Positions 17,452 to 27,270 are shown, counted from the first letter of the stretch. The stretch is DNA of 64,000 nt from Shewanella canadensis (GCF_003966225.1 NZ_RXNU01000011.1:1-64000), one strand, 5' to 3'. Numbers and translations are program-made. Notes: generated by a model from the letters alone, not told the origin.

Positions 17452-18567
17452 ATGATAATTGGTGTACCTAAAGAAATCAAAAACCACGAGTATCGTGTTG
17501 GAATGGTCCCTTCAAGTGTACGTGAATTGACAAATAAAGGTCATACGGTCTTTATTGAAGCAAACGCAGGTACTGGGATTGGTTTTACAGATCAAGACTA
17601 TATCGATGTAGGCGCATCAATTTTAGCTACCGCGGCAGAAGTATTTGCTACAGCGGAAATGATTGTAAAAGTCAAAGAGCCACAGGCAGTTGAGCGTGCA
17701 ATGTTACGCGAAGATCAGCTACTGTTTACCTATTTACACCTTGCTCCAGATCTCCCACAAACTGAAGATTTAGTCAAAAGTGGATCAGTTTGTATCGCTT
17801 ACGAAACTGTGACCGATGACCGCGGTACCCTCCCCCTTCTCGCACCTATGTCTGAAGTTGCCGGTAGAATGTCTATTCAAGCAGGTGCTATGGCGCTTGA
17901 AAAAAACATGGGCGGCCGTGGTATGTTACTTGGCGGCGTACCGGGTGTTGAGCCTGCTAAAGTGGTTATCATTGGCGGTGGCATGGTGGGTACTAACGCT
18001 GCGCAGATGGCTGTAGGTTTGGGTGCAGAAGTTGTTATTCTTGACCGTAACATCGATACACTAAGACGCCTTAATATTCAATTCGATAATAAGGTAAAGG
18101 CTATCTATTCGACGGCTGACGCCATTGAAAAGCATGTTCTCGAAGCCGATTTAGTTATTGGTGGCGTACTGGTTCCAGGTGCAGCAGCCCCTAAGCTCGT
18201 CACTAAAGACCACATCAAGCGCATGAAGCCTGGCTCTGCAATCGTCGACGTTGCAATAGATCAAGGTGGTTGTATCGAGACTTCACATGCTACCACTCAC
18301 CAAGATCCTACCTATATCGTAGATGAAGTGGTTCACTATTGTGTCGCTAACATGCCAGGTGCCGTAGCACGTACGTCAACCTTCGCACTAAACAATGCAA
18401 CCTTGCCTTATATCATTAAGCTTGCCGAGCTTGGTTATAGAAAAGCACTGTTACAAGACAAACATCTGCTAAATGGCCTTAACGTCATGCATGGCAAGAT
18501 CACCTGCAGTGAAGTTGCTGAAGCACTGAACATGGAATTTGTTGACCCAGCAATCTTACTTAACTAA
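17452..18567 (+). CDS. ald: Alanine dehydrogenase
   Basis: This 371-residue enzyme interconverts L-alanine and pyruvate plus ammonium using NAD. It starts MIIGVPKEIKNHEYRVGM, has the substrate-binding region around MVKVKEP-type residues and a Rossmann fold at VVIIGGGMVGTNAAQMAVGL (about residue 170). The closely related transhydrogenase alpha subunit is longer. The upstream region shared with lrp is AT-rich and suits Lrp binding. Confidence 0.95.
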   Translation: MIIGVPKEIKNHEYRVGMVPSSVRELTNKGHTVFIEANAGTGIGFTDQDYIDVGASILATAAEVFATAEMIVKVKEPQAVERAMLREDQLLFTYLHLAPDLPQTEDLVKSGSVCIAYETVTDDRGTLPLLAPMSEVAGRMSIQAGAMALEKNMGGRGMLLGGVPGVEPAKVVIIGGGMVGTNAAQMAVGLGAEVVILDRNIDTLRRLNIQFDNKVKAIYSTADAIEKHVLEADLVIGGVLVPGAAAPKLVTKDHIKRMKPGSAIVDVAIDQGGCIETSHATTHQDPTYIVDEVVHYCVANMPGAVARTSTFALNNATLPYIIKLAELGYRKALLQDKHLLNGLNVMHGKITCSEVAEALNMEFVDPAILLN

Positions 18568-18587
18568 CACCAGTTTTAGTTAAGACA

Positions 18588-18616
18588 ATCAAAGGGAGCC
18601 TAAGGCTCCCTTTTTC
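18588..18616 (+). terminator. Rho-independent terminator of ald
   Basis: The arms AAAGGGAGCC and GGCTCCCTTT are followed by T residues, 20 bases after the stop. Confidence 0.88.
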
Positions 18617-18702
18617 GATTAGAGCAATCTAAAATATTGCCTTTACCCGATGCATTAAATTCCCTACAATCGCTGCAATTCGCTAAAGGTACGGAGATAA
18701 GA

Positions 18703-19653
18703 ATGAGTCAAGCTAGACACTGTGAACTACTAATATTAGGATCAGGCCCTGCAGGCTATACAGCCGCAGTTTATGCCGCTCGCGCAAACCTAAAACCTGT
18801 ATTAGTGACAGGTTTACAACAAGGTGGTCAGTTAACTACCACGACCGAAGTTGAGAACTGGCCCGGCGATGCTGACGATCTGACCGGTCCGGCATTAATG
18901 GAGCGCATGCAAAAACATGCAGAGAAGTTTGAAACTGAAATCCTTTTCGATCATATCAATGAGGTTGATCTTAAGGTTCGCCCTTTCAAATTGAAAGGCG
19001 ACAATGGTGAATTTACCTGTGATGCACTCATTATCTCTACGGGTGCCTCAGCCATGTATCTTGGTCTGGAATCTGAAGAAGCATTCAAAGGCAAAGGCGT
19101 GTCTGCCTGTGCAACTTGTGATGGTTTCTTCTATCGCAACCAGAAAGTTGCCGTGATTGGTGGTGGTAACACAGCCGTCGAAGAAGCACTGTACCTCAGC
19201 AACATCGCTTCTGAAGTACACTTAATTCACCGTCGTGATGCATTCCGCAGCGAAAAGATCTTAACTAAGCGTCTTATGGACAAGGTCGAGAACGGTAACA
19301 TTATTCTTCACTTAGACAACACATTAGATGAAGTTGTCGGTGACGCGATGGGTGTTACTGGCCTTAAGATGAAGAGCACTAAAGACGGTTCTATTACCGA
19401 TCTTGAAGTTATGGGTGTATTCGTTGCCATCGGTCATAAGCCAAACACTCAGATGTTTGAAGGCCAGCTGGAGATGAACAATGGTTATATCAAGGTTCAA
19501 AGTGGCCTCGATGGTAATGCGACTCAAGCTAGTATAGAAGGCGTGTTTGCCGCAGGTGATGTAATGGATCAACATTATCGTCAAGCCATCACTTCTGCAG
19601 GAACCGGCTGCATGGCGGCTCTCGATGCCGAGCGTTACTTAGACTCGAAGTAG
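18703..19653 (+). CDS. trxB: Thioredoxin reductase
   Basis: This FAD- and NADPH-dependent enzyme of 316 residues reduces thioredoxin. The FAD-binding motif GSGPAGYTAAVYAARA, the redox-active CATC (within SACATCDGFFY) and the NADPH motif GGGNTAVEEALYL are all present. The ATG at 18703 is preceded by GGAG and gives the standard N-terminus; the frame extends upstream to 18637 without family support. Confidence 0.95.
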   Translation: MSQARHCELLILGSGPAGYTAAVYAARANLKPVLVTGLQQGGQLTTTTEVENWPGDADDLTGPALMERMQKHAEKFETEILFDHINEVDLKVRPFKLKGDNGEFTCDALIISTGASAMYLGLESEEAFKGKGVSACATCDGFFYRNQKVAVIGGGNTAVEEALYLSNIASEVHLIHRRDAFRSEKILTKRLMDKVENGNIILHLDNTLDEVVGDAMGVTGLKMKSTKDGSITDLEVMGVFVAIGHKPNTQMFEGQLEMNNGYIKVQSGLDGNATQASIEGVFAAGDVMDQHYRQAITSAGTGCMAALDAERYLDSK

Positions 19654-19675
19654 AAGCTAATTAGGTATGAAAAAT

Positions 19676-19707
19676 TAAAATAGTAGGCAAAAGCCTACTA
19701 TTTTTTT
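19676..19707 (+). terminator. Rho-independent terminator of trxB
   Basis: The arms AATAGTAGGC and GCCTACTATT form a perfect hairpin followed by a seven-T run. Confidence 0.92.
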
Positions 19708-19829
19708 GTCTGCAACTCTTTGAAATTCATAAATAGCAAATTGGTTTATTACAATAGAGTGTCATAGCTATTCCAGACACAAAGTCTAATTAAATCCATC
19801 CATGGTAATTAGATATAAGAGTTCCAGAC

Positions 19830-19860
19830 ACAAAAAAGGGACCCGAAGGTCCCTTTTTAA
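19830..19860 (-). terminator. Rho-independent terminator of the thrS-infC-rpmI-rplT operon
   Basis: The arms AAAAAGGGACC and GGTCCCTTTTT close a CGAA loop (TTCG on the minus strand) and end in T residues, directly after rplT. Confidence 0.92.
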
Positions 19861-19876
19861 TAGATGTACTAACTAA

Positions 19877-20236
19877 TTACTTAGCTAATGCTTCTTTTGC
19901 TTTCTCAACTAAAGTTGTAAATACAACTTTATCAAAAACAGCGATGTCAGCCAGGATCTTACGATCGATTTCAATAGAGGCTTTTTTCAAACCATTAATG
20001 AAACGGCTGTAAGACAGACCATTTTGACGAGATGCCGCATTGATACGTGCAATCCAAAGTTGACGGAATTGACGTTTCTTCTGACGACGGTCACGGTAAG
20101 CATATTGACCAGCTTTAGTTACGGCTTGCTTTGCAACACGGTAAGTACGAGAGCGAGCTCCGTAATAACCTTTGGCTAATTTAAGTACTTTCTTGTGACG
20201 AGCACGAGCGGTTACACCACGCTTAACTCTAGGCAT
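19877..20236 (-). CDS. rplT: Ribosomal protein L20
   Basis: This 119-residue basic protein of the large subunit begins MPRVKRGVTARARHKKVLKL. Besides its structural role, L20 represses translation of rpmI-rplT in E. coli by binding the operon mRNA. It follows rpmI after 18 bases and precedes the operon terminator. Confidence 0.98.
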   Translation of the reverse strand: MPRVKRGVTARARHKKVLKLAKGYYGARSRTYRVAKQAVTKAGQYAYRDRRQKKRQFRQLWIARINAASRQNGLSYSRFINGLKKASIEIDRKILADIAVFDKVVFTTLVEKAKEALAK

Positions 20237-20254
20237 TGTTCATTGCTCCTTTAA

Positions 20255-20449
20255 TTAAGCGTATGGTAGTTGACGTGCAATTGCAGGCACATCAGACTTA
20301 GCTACTTGACATTTTGCACGTAAGTGACGTTTACGCTTAGTGCTCTTCTTGGTCAAAATGTGACGTAAATGGGCTTGCTTACGTTTGAAACCATTGGCGG
20401 TTTTCTTAAAACGCTTCGCTACACCCTTGTCTGTTTTCATTTTAGGCAT
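20255..20449 (-). CDS. rpmI: Ribosomal protein L35
   Basis: This 64-residue, very basic protein of the large ribosomal subunit begins MPKMKTDKGVAKRFKKTANG. It sits between infC and rplT as in most gammaproteobacteria. Confidence 0.98.
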   Translation of the reverse strand: MPKMKTDKGVAKRFKKTANGFKRKQAHLRHILTKKSTKRKRHLRAKCQVAKSDVPAIARQLPYA

Positions 20450-20532
20450 TGCTAAAACTCCGCATTGGGATATTAATAAAACGCAAGGCGAGCAGAGACC
20501 TTAACAGACCCTGCTACTTTTATTTGGCCTTA

Positions 20533-21075
20533 CTATTTCTTTTTCGGCGCGAGGACCATCACAGCTTGACGACCTTCCATTTTCGGGAAAGACTCAACTA
20601 CTGCTATCTCAGCCAAATCATCTTTAATACGATTCAAAAGATTCATACCAAGACTTTGGTGAGCCATTTCGCGACCACGAAAACGCAGCGTTACTTTCGC
20701 TTTGTCACCGTCATCAAGAAAGCGATTCAGGTTGCGTAGTTTTACCTGATAATCGTTTTCATCAGTACCGGGACGGAATTTAACTTCCTTCACCTGTACG
20801 ATTTTTTGCTTCTTTTTTTGTTCTTTTTGAGATTTTGCTTTATCAAAAAGGAACTTTCCGTAGTCCATTATACGGCAAACCGGCGGCTCAGCGTTAGGGC
20901 TAATTTCAACTAAATCCACACCAGCCTCATCGGCTATTTCTTGTGCTTCAATAATTGTTAGCAACCCAAGTGGCTCACCAGCTAATCCGTTCAAACGTAC
21001 TTCAGGAACGCCAACGATGAGTTCATTAATTCTGTTCGGGGCCGCCTGGCGCCCTGCTGTTTTTTTGATCTTTAT
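20533..21075 (-). CDS. infC: Translation initiation factor IF-3, with apparent AUA start
   Basis: IF-3 binds the 30S subunit and proofreads the start codon and initiator tRNA. The frame continues upstream of the first ATG-like start (20994) through a well-conserved N-terminal region, KIKKTAGRQAAPNRINELI, to give the usual 180 residues. No ATG, GTG or TTG is available there. The codon at the expected position is ATA at 21075, eight bases after GGAGG inside the end of thrS; an ATC at 21069 is the alternative. E. coli infC uses AUU, and IF-3 represses its own synthesis by rejecting such codons, so a rare start with autoregulation is the best reading. Confidence 0.9.
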   Translation of the reverse strand: MKIKKTAGRQAAPNRINELIVGVPEVRLNGLAGEPLGLLTIIEAQEIADEAGVDLVEISPNAEPPVCRIMDYGKFLFDKAKSQKEQKKKQKIVQVKEVKFRPGTDENDYQVKLRNLNRFLDDGDKAKVTLRFRGREMAHQSLGMNLLNRIKDDLAEIAVVESFPKMEGRQAVMVLAPKKK

Positions 21076-21078
21076 GAC

Positions 21079-23007
21079 CTAATCCTCCAACAAATTGAGA
21101 CTACGGAGCGAAATTTGTTCATTTATCTTAGCAGCGAAATCTTCGATTCGCATTTTGCCTAAGTCAACACCATCTCTGGTTCGCACCGCTACTTCCTTAT
21201 TATCCATTTCTTGATCACCGACGACCAATAAATAAGGAACACGCCTTAAGGTGTGCTCGCGTATTTTAAAGCCTATCTTCTCATTCCTCAAGTCTTTAGA
21301 TGCACGAATTCCACTTTCTTTGAAGATATTTACCACTTCATCGACATAATCGGACTGTTTATCGGTGATATTCATCACTACGACTTGCATTGGGGCCAAC
21401 CAAGTAGGAAATTTACCCGCATACTCTTCAATAAGAATACCCAGGAAACGCTCTAATGAACCTAAAATTGCACGGTGGATCATAACTGGCGTTTGACGGC
21501 TGTTATCTTCGGCAACATAAGTTGCACCAAGACGGCCCGGTAAAGCGTAATCTAGCTGAACCGTACCACACTGCCATGCACGATCGAGACAGTCATGTAG
21601 CGTAAATTCAATTTTAGGTCCGTAGAAAGCCCCTTCACCAGGTAGGATCTCATAAGCAATATCATTCGCAGTCAATGCTTGCTTAAGTGCTTCCTCAGAT
21701 CTGTCCCACATATCATCGTCGCCAATACGCTTTTCTGGGCGAGTCGATAGTTTAACGACGATATCTTTGAAACCAAATGTCTCATAGGTGTCATATACCA
21801 TCTTGATACAAGCACTAACCTCTTGCTGTACTTGATCTTCAGTACAGAAAACGTGAGCATCATCTTGAGTAAAGCCACGTACGCGCATCAAACCATGAAG
21901 TGAACCTGATGGTTCATTACGGTGACAGCAACCAAACTCGGCCATACGCAATGGTAGATCGCGGTATGATTTAAGACCTTGATTAAAGATCTGTACATGA
22001 CCCGGACAGTTCATTGGTTTAATGGCATATTCACGGTTTTCAGAGTTAGTCGTGAACATGGCATCGGCGTACTTATCCCAGTGACCAGAACGTTCCCAAA
22101 GCACACGATCCATCATCAACGGACCTTTTACTTCTTGGTATGTGTACTGACCTAGCTTTTGACGAATAAACGTCTCAAGTTCGAGGAACAAACGCCAACC
22201 ATCGTTATGCCAGAACACCATACCAGGCGCTTCTTCCTGCATATGATAAAGGTCGAGCTGCTTACCAATCTTACGATGGTCACGTTTAGCCGCTTCTTCC
22301 AGACGGTTAAGGTGTACTTTAAGTGCTTTTTTGTCTGCCCAGGCAGTACCATAAACACGTTGTAGCATCTTGTTGTCTGAGTTACCACGCCAGTATGCAC
22401 CAGCCACACTCATCAGTTTAAAATTTTGACAGAATTTCATGTTTGGCACATGAGGGCCACGGCACATATCAACATACTCTTCATGATGATATAAAGCTGG
22501 CTGGTCGTCTTTACTGATATTTTCATCCAAGACTTCCATCTTATATGTTTCGCCGCGAGCTTCAAATGTATCGCGGGCCACTTGCCAACTGCCTACACGT
22601 TTTTCAACTTTGTAGTTTGTCTTTGCAAGTTGGGTCATGCGCTTTTGCAGCGCATCAATATCTTCCTGAGTTAGCTTGTGGTCAAGATCGATATCATAGT
22701 AAAAACCATTGTCGATAACCGGACCGATAGCCATCTTAGCTTCAGGCCATAGTTGCTTGAATGCATGACCGAGTAGATGGGCACAAGAGTGACGAAGGAT
22801 CTCTACACCCTCTTCGTCTTTTGCTGTGATGATAGAAAGCTCTGAATCGGTGTCGATGATATCGCAAGCATCTTTAAGCTCACCATTAACTCGACCGGCG
22901 ATACATGCTTTAGCAAGACCGGGACCGATATCGGCAGCGACATCTAAAGTAGAAACAGGGTTGGCAAACTCACGTTTGCTTCCATCAGGAAGTGTAATAA
23001 CAGGCAT
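21079..23007 (-). CDS. thrS: Threonine--tRNA ligase
   Basis: This 642-residue class II synthetase has an N-terminal TGS domain and an editing domain with HSCAHLLGHAF (HxxxH). The catalytic core contains motif 2 (the GCCHRNEPSGSLHGLMRVRG region) with zinc ligands, and a C-terminal anticodon-binding domain follows. In E. coli ThrS represses its own mRNA; whether the 5' leader here does so is not visible to me. The last codons contain the Shine-Dalgarno sequence of infC. Confidence 0.97.
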   Translation of the reverse strand: MPVITLPDGSKREFANPVSTLDVAADIGPGLAKACIAGRVNGELKDACDIIDTDSELSIITAKDEEGVEILRHSCAHLLGHAFKQLWPEAKMAIGPVIDNGFYYDIDLDHKLTQEDIDALQKRMTQLAKTNYKVEKRVGSWQVARDTFEARGETYKMEVLDENISKDDQPALYHHEEYVDMCRGPHVPNMKFCQNFKLMSVAGAYWRGNSDNKMLQRVYGTAWADKKALKVHLNRLEEAAKRDHRKIGKQLDLYHMQEEAPGMVFWHNDGWRLFLELETFIRQKLGQYTYQEVKGPLMMDRVLWERSGHWDKYADAMFTTNSENREYAIKPMNCPGHVQIFNQGLKSYRDLPLRMAEFGCCHRNEPSGSLHGLMRVRGFTQDDAHVFCTEDQVQQEVSACIKMVYDTYETFGFKDIVVKLSTRPEKRIGDDDMWDRSEEALKQALTANDIAYEILPGEGAFYGPKIEFTLHDCLDRAWQCGTVQLDYALPGRLGATYVAEDNSRQTPVMIHRAILGSLERFLGILIEEYAGKFPTWLAPMQVVVMNITDKQSDYVDEVVNIFKESGIRASKDLRNEKIGFKIREHTLRRVPYLLVVGDQEMDNKEVAVRTRDGVDLGKMRIEDFAAKINEQISLRSLNLLED

Positions 23008-23900
23008 GAAAATTCCTTATCCAGTGGTGACCCCCACGTAGGGCCACTTGCTAATTAAATAATAAAAGAAAAGCACCAATGGGATAAGCCATTACAAGAG
23101 TCTTAATCACCGTAGGCACAAGCGCGTAATTCTACGAGATTTAGTCGTTGTTACGCAAGCAAAACAGCTCGATTCAGTCGTCAATAATGGGATTTTCGGC
23201 TTAATTTTAGTGTCATCATATTAAAACGTTATTGTCATCAATCCTTCACCGGCTCATTTTAGTCTAAGTGCATCTTTAAACAGTGGAGAGTTGCAAAATC
23301 AACAGGCACTGTTATTCGATATGGAAATAACTCTGGAGGTTAATAAAAGCCCACTCGATAATATCGCTATTTCTAATAACGATTAAAGGTTCAAACAGCT
23401 ACTCAGGCCAGTGTCCGGGTTCCCCCCTCTCTTTCATTTATCTGGCTGTGCAAACAAATGAACGTCTTATTAAGCATGAGTAGCCGTGTTACCCATCAAG
23501 AAGACTGGCTGCCCATTAAAATAATTTAATACCAACCTGACTTATCAGCAGTAAAATTGATAAACATTCTATCTATCTATCTATCTATCTATCTAACTGT
23601 TTCAAAATTCAAGGATACCGGAGCCTTTCGGTATCAGGTAAGGAGAGGCAACCTTGGGTAGGACAGTTAAATCTCAACGTGATGAGCACAAGCTTGAAAC
23701 ACCATGGGCTATACTTAACGGTAAAGAAATCTTGTTTCAGACTAAGCATAAATACAAGCCTGAGATAGCTGTATCTATCTGTGTAGGTAATAAGCAACAG
23801 GAAGACAACCTGACAGGTTCAAGATCTTTCTGCTTCAGTTACCAGGATATTGGTTTATATAGATGTTTACTTGGAACGATGAGTGAGCAGGAGTATAAAG
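23008..23900. other. Long intergenic region between thrS and the CPXCG-protein gene
   Basis: About 890 bases separate divergent thrS and the small zinc-ribbon gene. I see the thrS promoter/leader side, a TCTA microsatellite (23568-23595) and a possible hairpin with GATACCGGAGCC/CGGTATC around 23613-23635. An open frame at 23654-23926 is not convincing as a gene. No RNA gene is recognised. Confidence 0.5.
23568..23595. repeat. Tetranucleotide repeat (TCTA)x7
   Basis: Seven perfect TCTA units lie about 300 bases upstream of the CPXCG-family gene. Tetranucleotide tracts can vary in copy number by slipped-strand mispairing, but there is no coding frame or promoter here that clearly depends on it. 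Confidence 0.9.
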
Positions 23901-24101
23901 ATGAGGTATGCCACACAAACGATTAGTTGTCCTCATTGTGGACACCATCAACATATAGATGTCGATGGTACCAGTGGTGATCAAGATTACTATGATGACT
24001 GCAGGATTTGTTGTAACCCCATCCACCTTAGGATCCATATCGATGAGGCACGACATAAGATTGAGTTATTTATCGACTCAGGCGATGAACAGATCTATTA
24101 A
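23901..24101 (+). CDS. CPXCG-motif cysteine-rich zinc-ribbon protein
   Basis: This 66-residue protein has the family signature SCPHCGHH near the N-terminus and CRICCNP in the middle, four cysteines placed to bind one zinc ion. The ending KIELFIDSGDEQIY is typical of this small conserved gammaproteobacterial family, whose function is unknown. The ATG at 23901 gives the family length; an upstream ATG at 23883 would add six residues. Confidence 0.85.
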   Translation: MRYATQTISCPHCGHHQHIDVDGTSGDQDYYDDCRICCNPIHLRIHIDEARHKIELFIDSGDEQIY

Positions 24102-24142
24102 GCTGCCCATCACCTCATGACGACTCAGTCACAGCACTTGCC

Positions 24143-24757
24143 TTATGAAGCTGCGCGCTTGGCCAGTACACGCTCGACAGTATCTACGATTGCCTGAGTT
24201 TGACTATCTATTTCAATATTCAGAGATCCCCCGACCTTCAAATCATCGAGGTTCGTCAGCTTTAATGTCTCAGGAATTAGATGCAACATAAAACTGGTAT
24301 CGGTAACCTCTCCTACCGTTAAACTGCAACCATTTACGCCAACAAAACCTTTGTAGAGAATATAGTTCATCCACTTTGCATCAACGCCAAGTTTGATATC
24401 AAAATGACTAGCGGTATCGCTCACTTCCAGAATACGTGCTTGCGTATGTACATGGCCAGATAAAATATGGCCACCAATCTCACTTCCAAATGTTAATGAA
24501 CGTTCAATGTTCACCTTAGAACCAAGAGTCAAATTTGAGAGGTTGGTCACGCTCAAAGTCTCTTCCATTACATCGAAAAACACCCTATCATCTGCAATTC
24601 GTGTAACCGTTAAACAGACACCGTTGTTAGCAACACTCGCGCCTGTTATGAGCCCCTCACGTAACTCGGGCTCCATAGCGATCTCAAGCGTATTTAAGCC
24701 ATCTTTCTTATTTATCGCAACCACTTCGCACGTGGCTTGAACTATACCTGTAAACAT
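24143..24757 (-). CDS. ribE: Riboflavin synthase, alpha chain
   Basis: This enzyme of 204 residues dismutates two 6,7-dimethyl-8-ribityllumazine molecules to riboflavin. It has two homologous lumazine-binding repeats, starting MFTGIVQATCEV and around HVHTQARILEV, with the conserved NGVCLTVT and NGCSLTVGEV motifs. The ATG at 24757, with GAGAGG upstream, is the family start. It is divergent from the MATE transporter gene, as ribC and mdtK are in E. coli. Confidence 0.95.
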   Translation of the reverse strand: MFTGIVQATCEVVAINKKDGLNTLEIAMEPELREGLITGASVANNGVCLTVTRIADDRVFFDVMEETLSVTNLSNLTLGSKVNIERSLTFGSEIGGHILSGHVHTQARILEVSDTASHFDIKLGVDAKWMNYILYKGFVGVNGCSLTVGEVTDTSFMLHLIPETLKLTNLDDLKVGGSLNIEIDSQTQAIVDTVERVLAKRAAS

Positions 24758-24789
24758 TTTACCTCTCATTCATATTAAAGGCAGTTTTC

Positions 24790-26166
24790 ATGAATCAATT
24801 CGGCTTTCAAGCCAAACGTTTAGTGCAACTTGCACTACCTGTACTTATCGCCCAAGTCACACAGACCATGATGGGCTTCATTGACACAGTAATGGCTGGT
24901 CGAGTTAGTGCAGTGGATATGGCAGCTGTTGCCGTCGGAACCAGTCTATGGCTTCCGGCACTGCTTTTTGTTCAAGGTCTTCTGATGGCATTTACGCCTG
25001 TATTTGCTCACCATCATGGAGCGAATAACCAGAAAGCCATTCAACCTCTTATGCATCAAGCTGGATATATTGCCATAATAGGCAGTATAGGTGTGATCGT
25101 GTTTCTCACTTTTGCACAAAATATATTTACCATGATGGAATTAGATCCAGAACTTGCCAGATTAAGCATCGGTTACCTTGAAGGCTTCGCATGGGGAGTC
25201 CCCGCCTTCGTACTCTACCAGGTACTTAGAGGCTGTAGTGAAGGGATCTCTTATACTTTACCGACTATGGTTATCGGCTTTGTCGGGTTAGCCGTAAACA
25301 TTCCCGCTAACTATATCTTTATCTATGGACACTTTGGGATACCAGCAATGGGCGGTGCGGGTTGCGGTATCGCTACAGCTTTAGTTTTTTGGGCTATGTT
25401 CATTGCCATGATGATTTATATGCAACTACATAAAAAGTTTGCTGAACTGGCACCATTCAAGTCATTTCATAAACCTAATTGGAAAACCATCTGGGATATG
25501 ACTAAACATGGCTTTCCTATCGCCATGGCACTCTTTTTTGAGGTGAGTCTGTTTGCTGTTATCGCGTTATTACTGGCTCCTCTAGGCGCCAATGTTGTTG
25601 CAGGCCATCAAATAGCACTAAACTTCTCATCTATTGTATTCATGCTGCCACTTTCTATAGGTATTGCGGTATCTATTCGTGTTGGCTATTACTTGGGGCA
25701 AGATAAAGCCCATATATCGAAGCTAATCACAAAAGTGGGATTAAGTCTCTCTTTCACGCTTGCGATCATCACGGCAATAATCACCGTCCTCTTTAGAAAA
25801 GAGATTGCATACCTGTATAACGATAATCCCGAAGTGGTCGCGTTAGCAGGAAGCCTGATGTTTTTGGCGGCGCTTTATCAATTGTCTGATTCAGTACAAG
25901 TTGTCGCTGCAGGGGCACTGCGTGGGTATAAAGACACGCGAAGCGCACTTTACATCACCTTAGTCTCCTATTGGGCTATCGGTATGGTGCTTGGTTATAT
26001 ACTTGCCAGAACGGATTTGATTGTACCGCCTATGGGAGCGCACGGTTTTTGGATTGGGTTGATTGCAGGTTTAACCAGTGCGGCAATTCTATTTGCATGG
26101 CGATTACGTCATATCCAAAAAAAGGGGGATTTAAAGCAAGTCATCCTGGATACTGCCCATAAGTGA
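24790..26166 (+). CDS. norM: MATE-family multidrug efflux protein NorM
   Basis: This 458-residue inner-membrane antiporter of the MATE family has twelve predicted helices in two bundles. The conserved LALPVLIAQVTQTMMGFIDT in helix 1 and the ALFFEVSLFAVI and GALRGYKDTR segments are typical of NorM/MdtK, which export cationic drugs and dyes in exchange for sodium or protons. Position beside ribE matches the E. coli ribC-mdtK arrangement. Confidence 0.92.
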   Translation: MNQFGFQAKRLVQLALPVLIAQVTQTMMGFIDTVMAGRVSAVDMAAVAVGTSLWLPALLFVQGLLMAFTPVFAHHHGANNQKAIQPLMHQAGYIAIIGSIGVIVFLTFAQNIFTMMELDPELARLSIGYLEGFAWGVPAFVLYQVLRGCSEGISYTLPTMVIGFVGLAVNIPANYIFIYGHFGIPAMGGAGCGIATALVFWAMFIAMMIYMQLHKKFAELAPFKSFHKPNWKTIWDMTKHGFPIAMALFFEVSLFAVIALLLAPLGANVVAGHQIALNFSSIVFMLPLSIGIAVSIRVGYYLGQDKAHISKLITKVGLSLSFTLAIITAIITVLFRKEIAYLYNDNPEVVALAGSLMFLAALYQLSDSVQVVAAGALRGYKDTRSALYITLVSYWAIGMVLGYILARTDLIVPPMGAHGFWIGLIAGLTSAAILFAWRLRHIQKKGDLKQVILDTAHK

Positions 26167-26388
26167 GTCAATAATCAGGCTTTCAAACGAGGGATCCGCG
26201 GGTTCCTCCTTGTATATGTCGTATAAAAGAGCAAGTTGCACATCAATTCTACACTTAACCATAATAATTGTTTTTTTACTTGCAACCAAAGCTGTATCCC
26301 GTAATATAGCGCTCGTTCCAAGGCAATAGCCAAACGGACAGTTAGGAATTCTTGATAACTGAATCAAAATGTTATTGCGTTATACGGA

Positions 26389-26465
<77 letters not shown>

Positions 26466-26503
26466 ATTCTTTTATTGAAGAATCAAAATATCAATTATAA
26501 TGT

Positions 26504-26580
<77 letters not shown>

Positions 26581-26582
26581 AT

Positions 26583-26659
26583 ACAACCGTAGCTCAGTTG
26601 GTTAGAGCACTACCTTGACATGGTAGGGGTCGGTGGTTCGAATCCACTCGGTTGTACCA
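26583..26659 (+). tRNA. tRNA-Val (GAC), copy 1
   Basis: This 77-base tRNA has the acceptor ACAACCG/CGGTTGT, the anticodon loop TTGACAT (anticodon GAC) and an encoded CCA. It begins two bases after the preceding tRNA-fMet. Confidence 0.95.
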
Positions 26660-26697
26660 ATTCTTTTATTGAAGAAGCAAAACATCAATTATAATGT

Positions 26698-26774
<77 letters not shown>

Positions 26775-26776
26775 AT

Positions 26777-26853
26777 ACAACCGTAGCTCAGTTGGTTAGA
26801 GCACTACCTTGACATGGTAGGGGTCGGTGGTTCGAATCCACTCGGTTGTACCA
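26777..26853 (+). tRNA. tRNA-Val (GAC), copy 2
   Basis: The sequence is identical to copy 1; it again begins two bases after a tRNA-fMet, so the fMet-Val pair is the duplicated unit. Confidence 0.95.
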
Positions 26854-26900
26854 ATTCTTGATAACAGAATTAAAATGTTATTATTTAAAGCGTATACGGA

Positions 26901-27004
26901 CGCGGGATGGAGCAGTATAAAAGCTACTCGGACTCAACTCTTTATAAGAACAAGGCGAAGGTCGTTGCCCTGCCCTTATAAAAGTAATCCAGCTTCCGCA
27001 ACCA
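26901..27004 (+). pseudogene. Degenerate tRNA-fMet copy with insertions (1)
   Basis: This 104-base segment starts and ends like the neighbouring tRNA-fMet (CGCGGGATGGAGCAGTA and CCGCAACCA). The D, anticodon and T arms are altered, and extra sequence replaces the anticodon loop and T loop. The two inserted parts contain complementary stretches (TTTATAAG and CTTATAAA). There is no CAT anticodon loop, so it cannot serve as an initiator tRNA. A near-identical copy lies at 27165. Confidence 0.8.
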
Positions 27005-27049
27005 ATTCTTTTATAGATAGAATCAAAACAATTTATAGCGTTTATCGGA

Positions 27050-27126
<77 letters not shown>

Positions 27127-27164
27127 ATTCTTTTATTGAAGAATCAAAACATCAATTATAATAT

Positions 27165-27268
27165 CGCGGGATAGAGCAGTATAAAAGCTACTCGGACTCA
27201 ACTATTTATAAGAACAAGGCGAAGGTCGTTGCCCTGCCCTTATAAAAGTAATCCAGCTTCCGCAACCA
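27165..27268 (+). pseudogene. Degenerate tRNA-fMet copy with insertions (2)
   Basis: It differs from the degenerate copy at 26901-27004 at only two positions I can see (GGGATAGAG for GGGATGGAG and CAACTATTT for CAACTCTTT). The same insertions and the same complementary TTTATAAG/CTTATAAA segments are present. The close identity implies recent duplication after decay, gene conversion or constraint on the altered form. Confidence 0.8.
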
Positions 27269-27270
27269 AT

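Noticed and set aside
23654..23926. 90-codon frame upstream of the CPXCG gene
   Set aside because: It shows no family resemblance, overlaps the start of a well-supported gene, and its composition is not protein-like.
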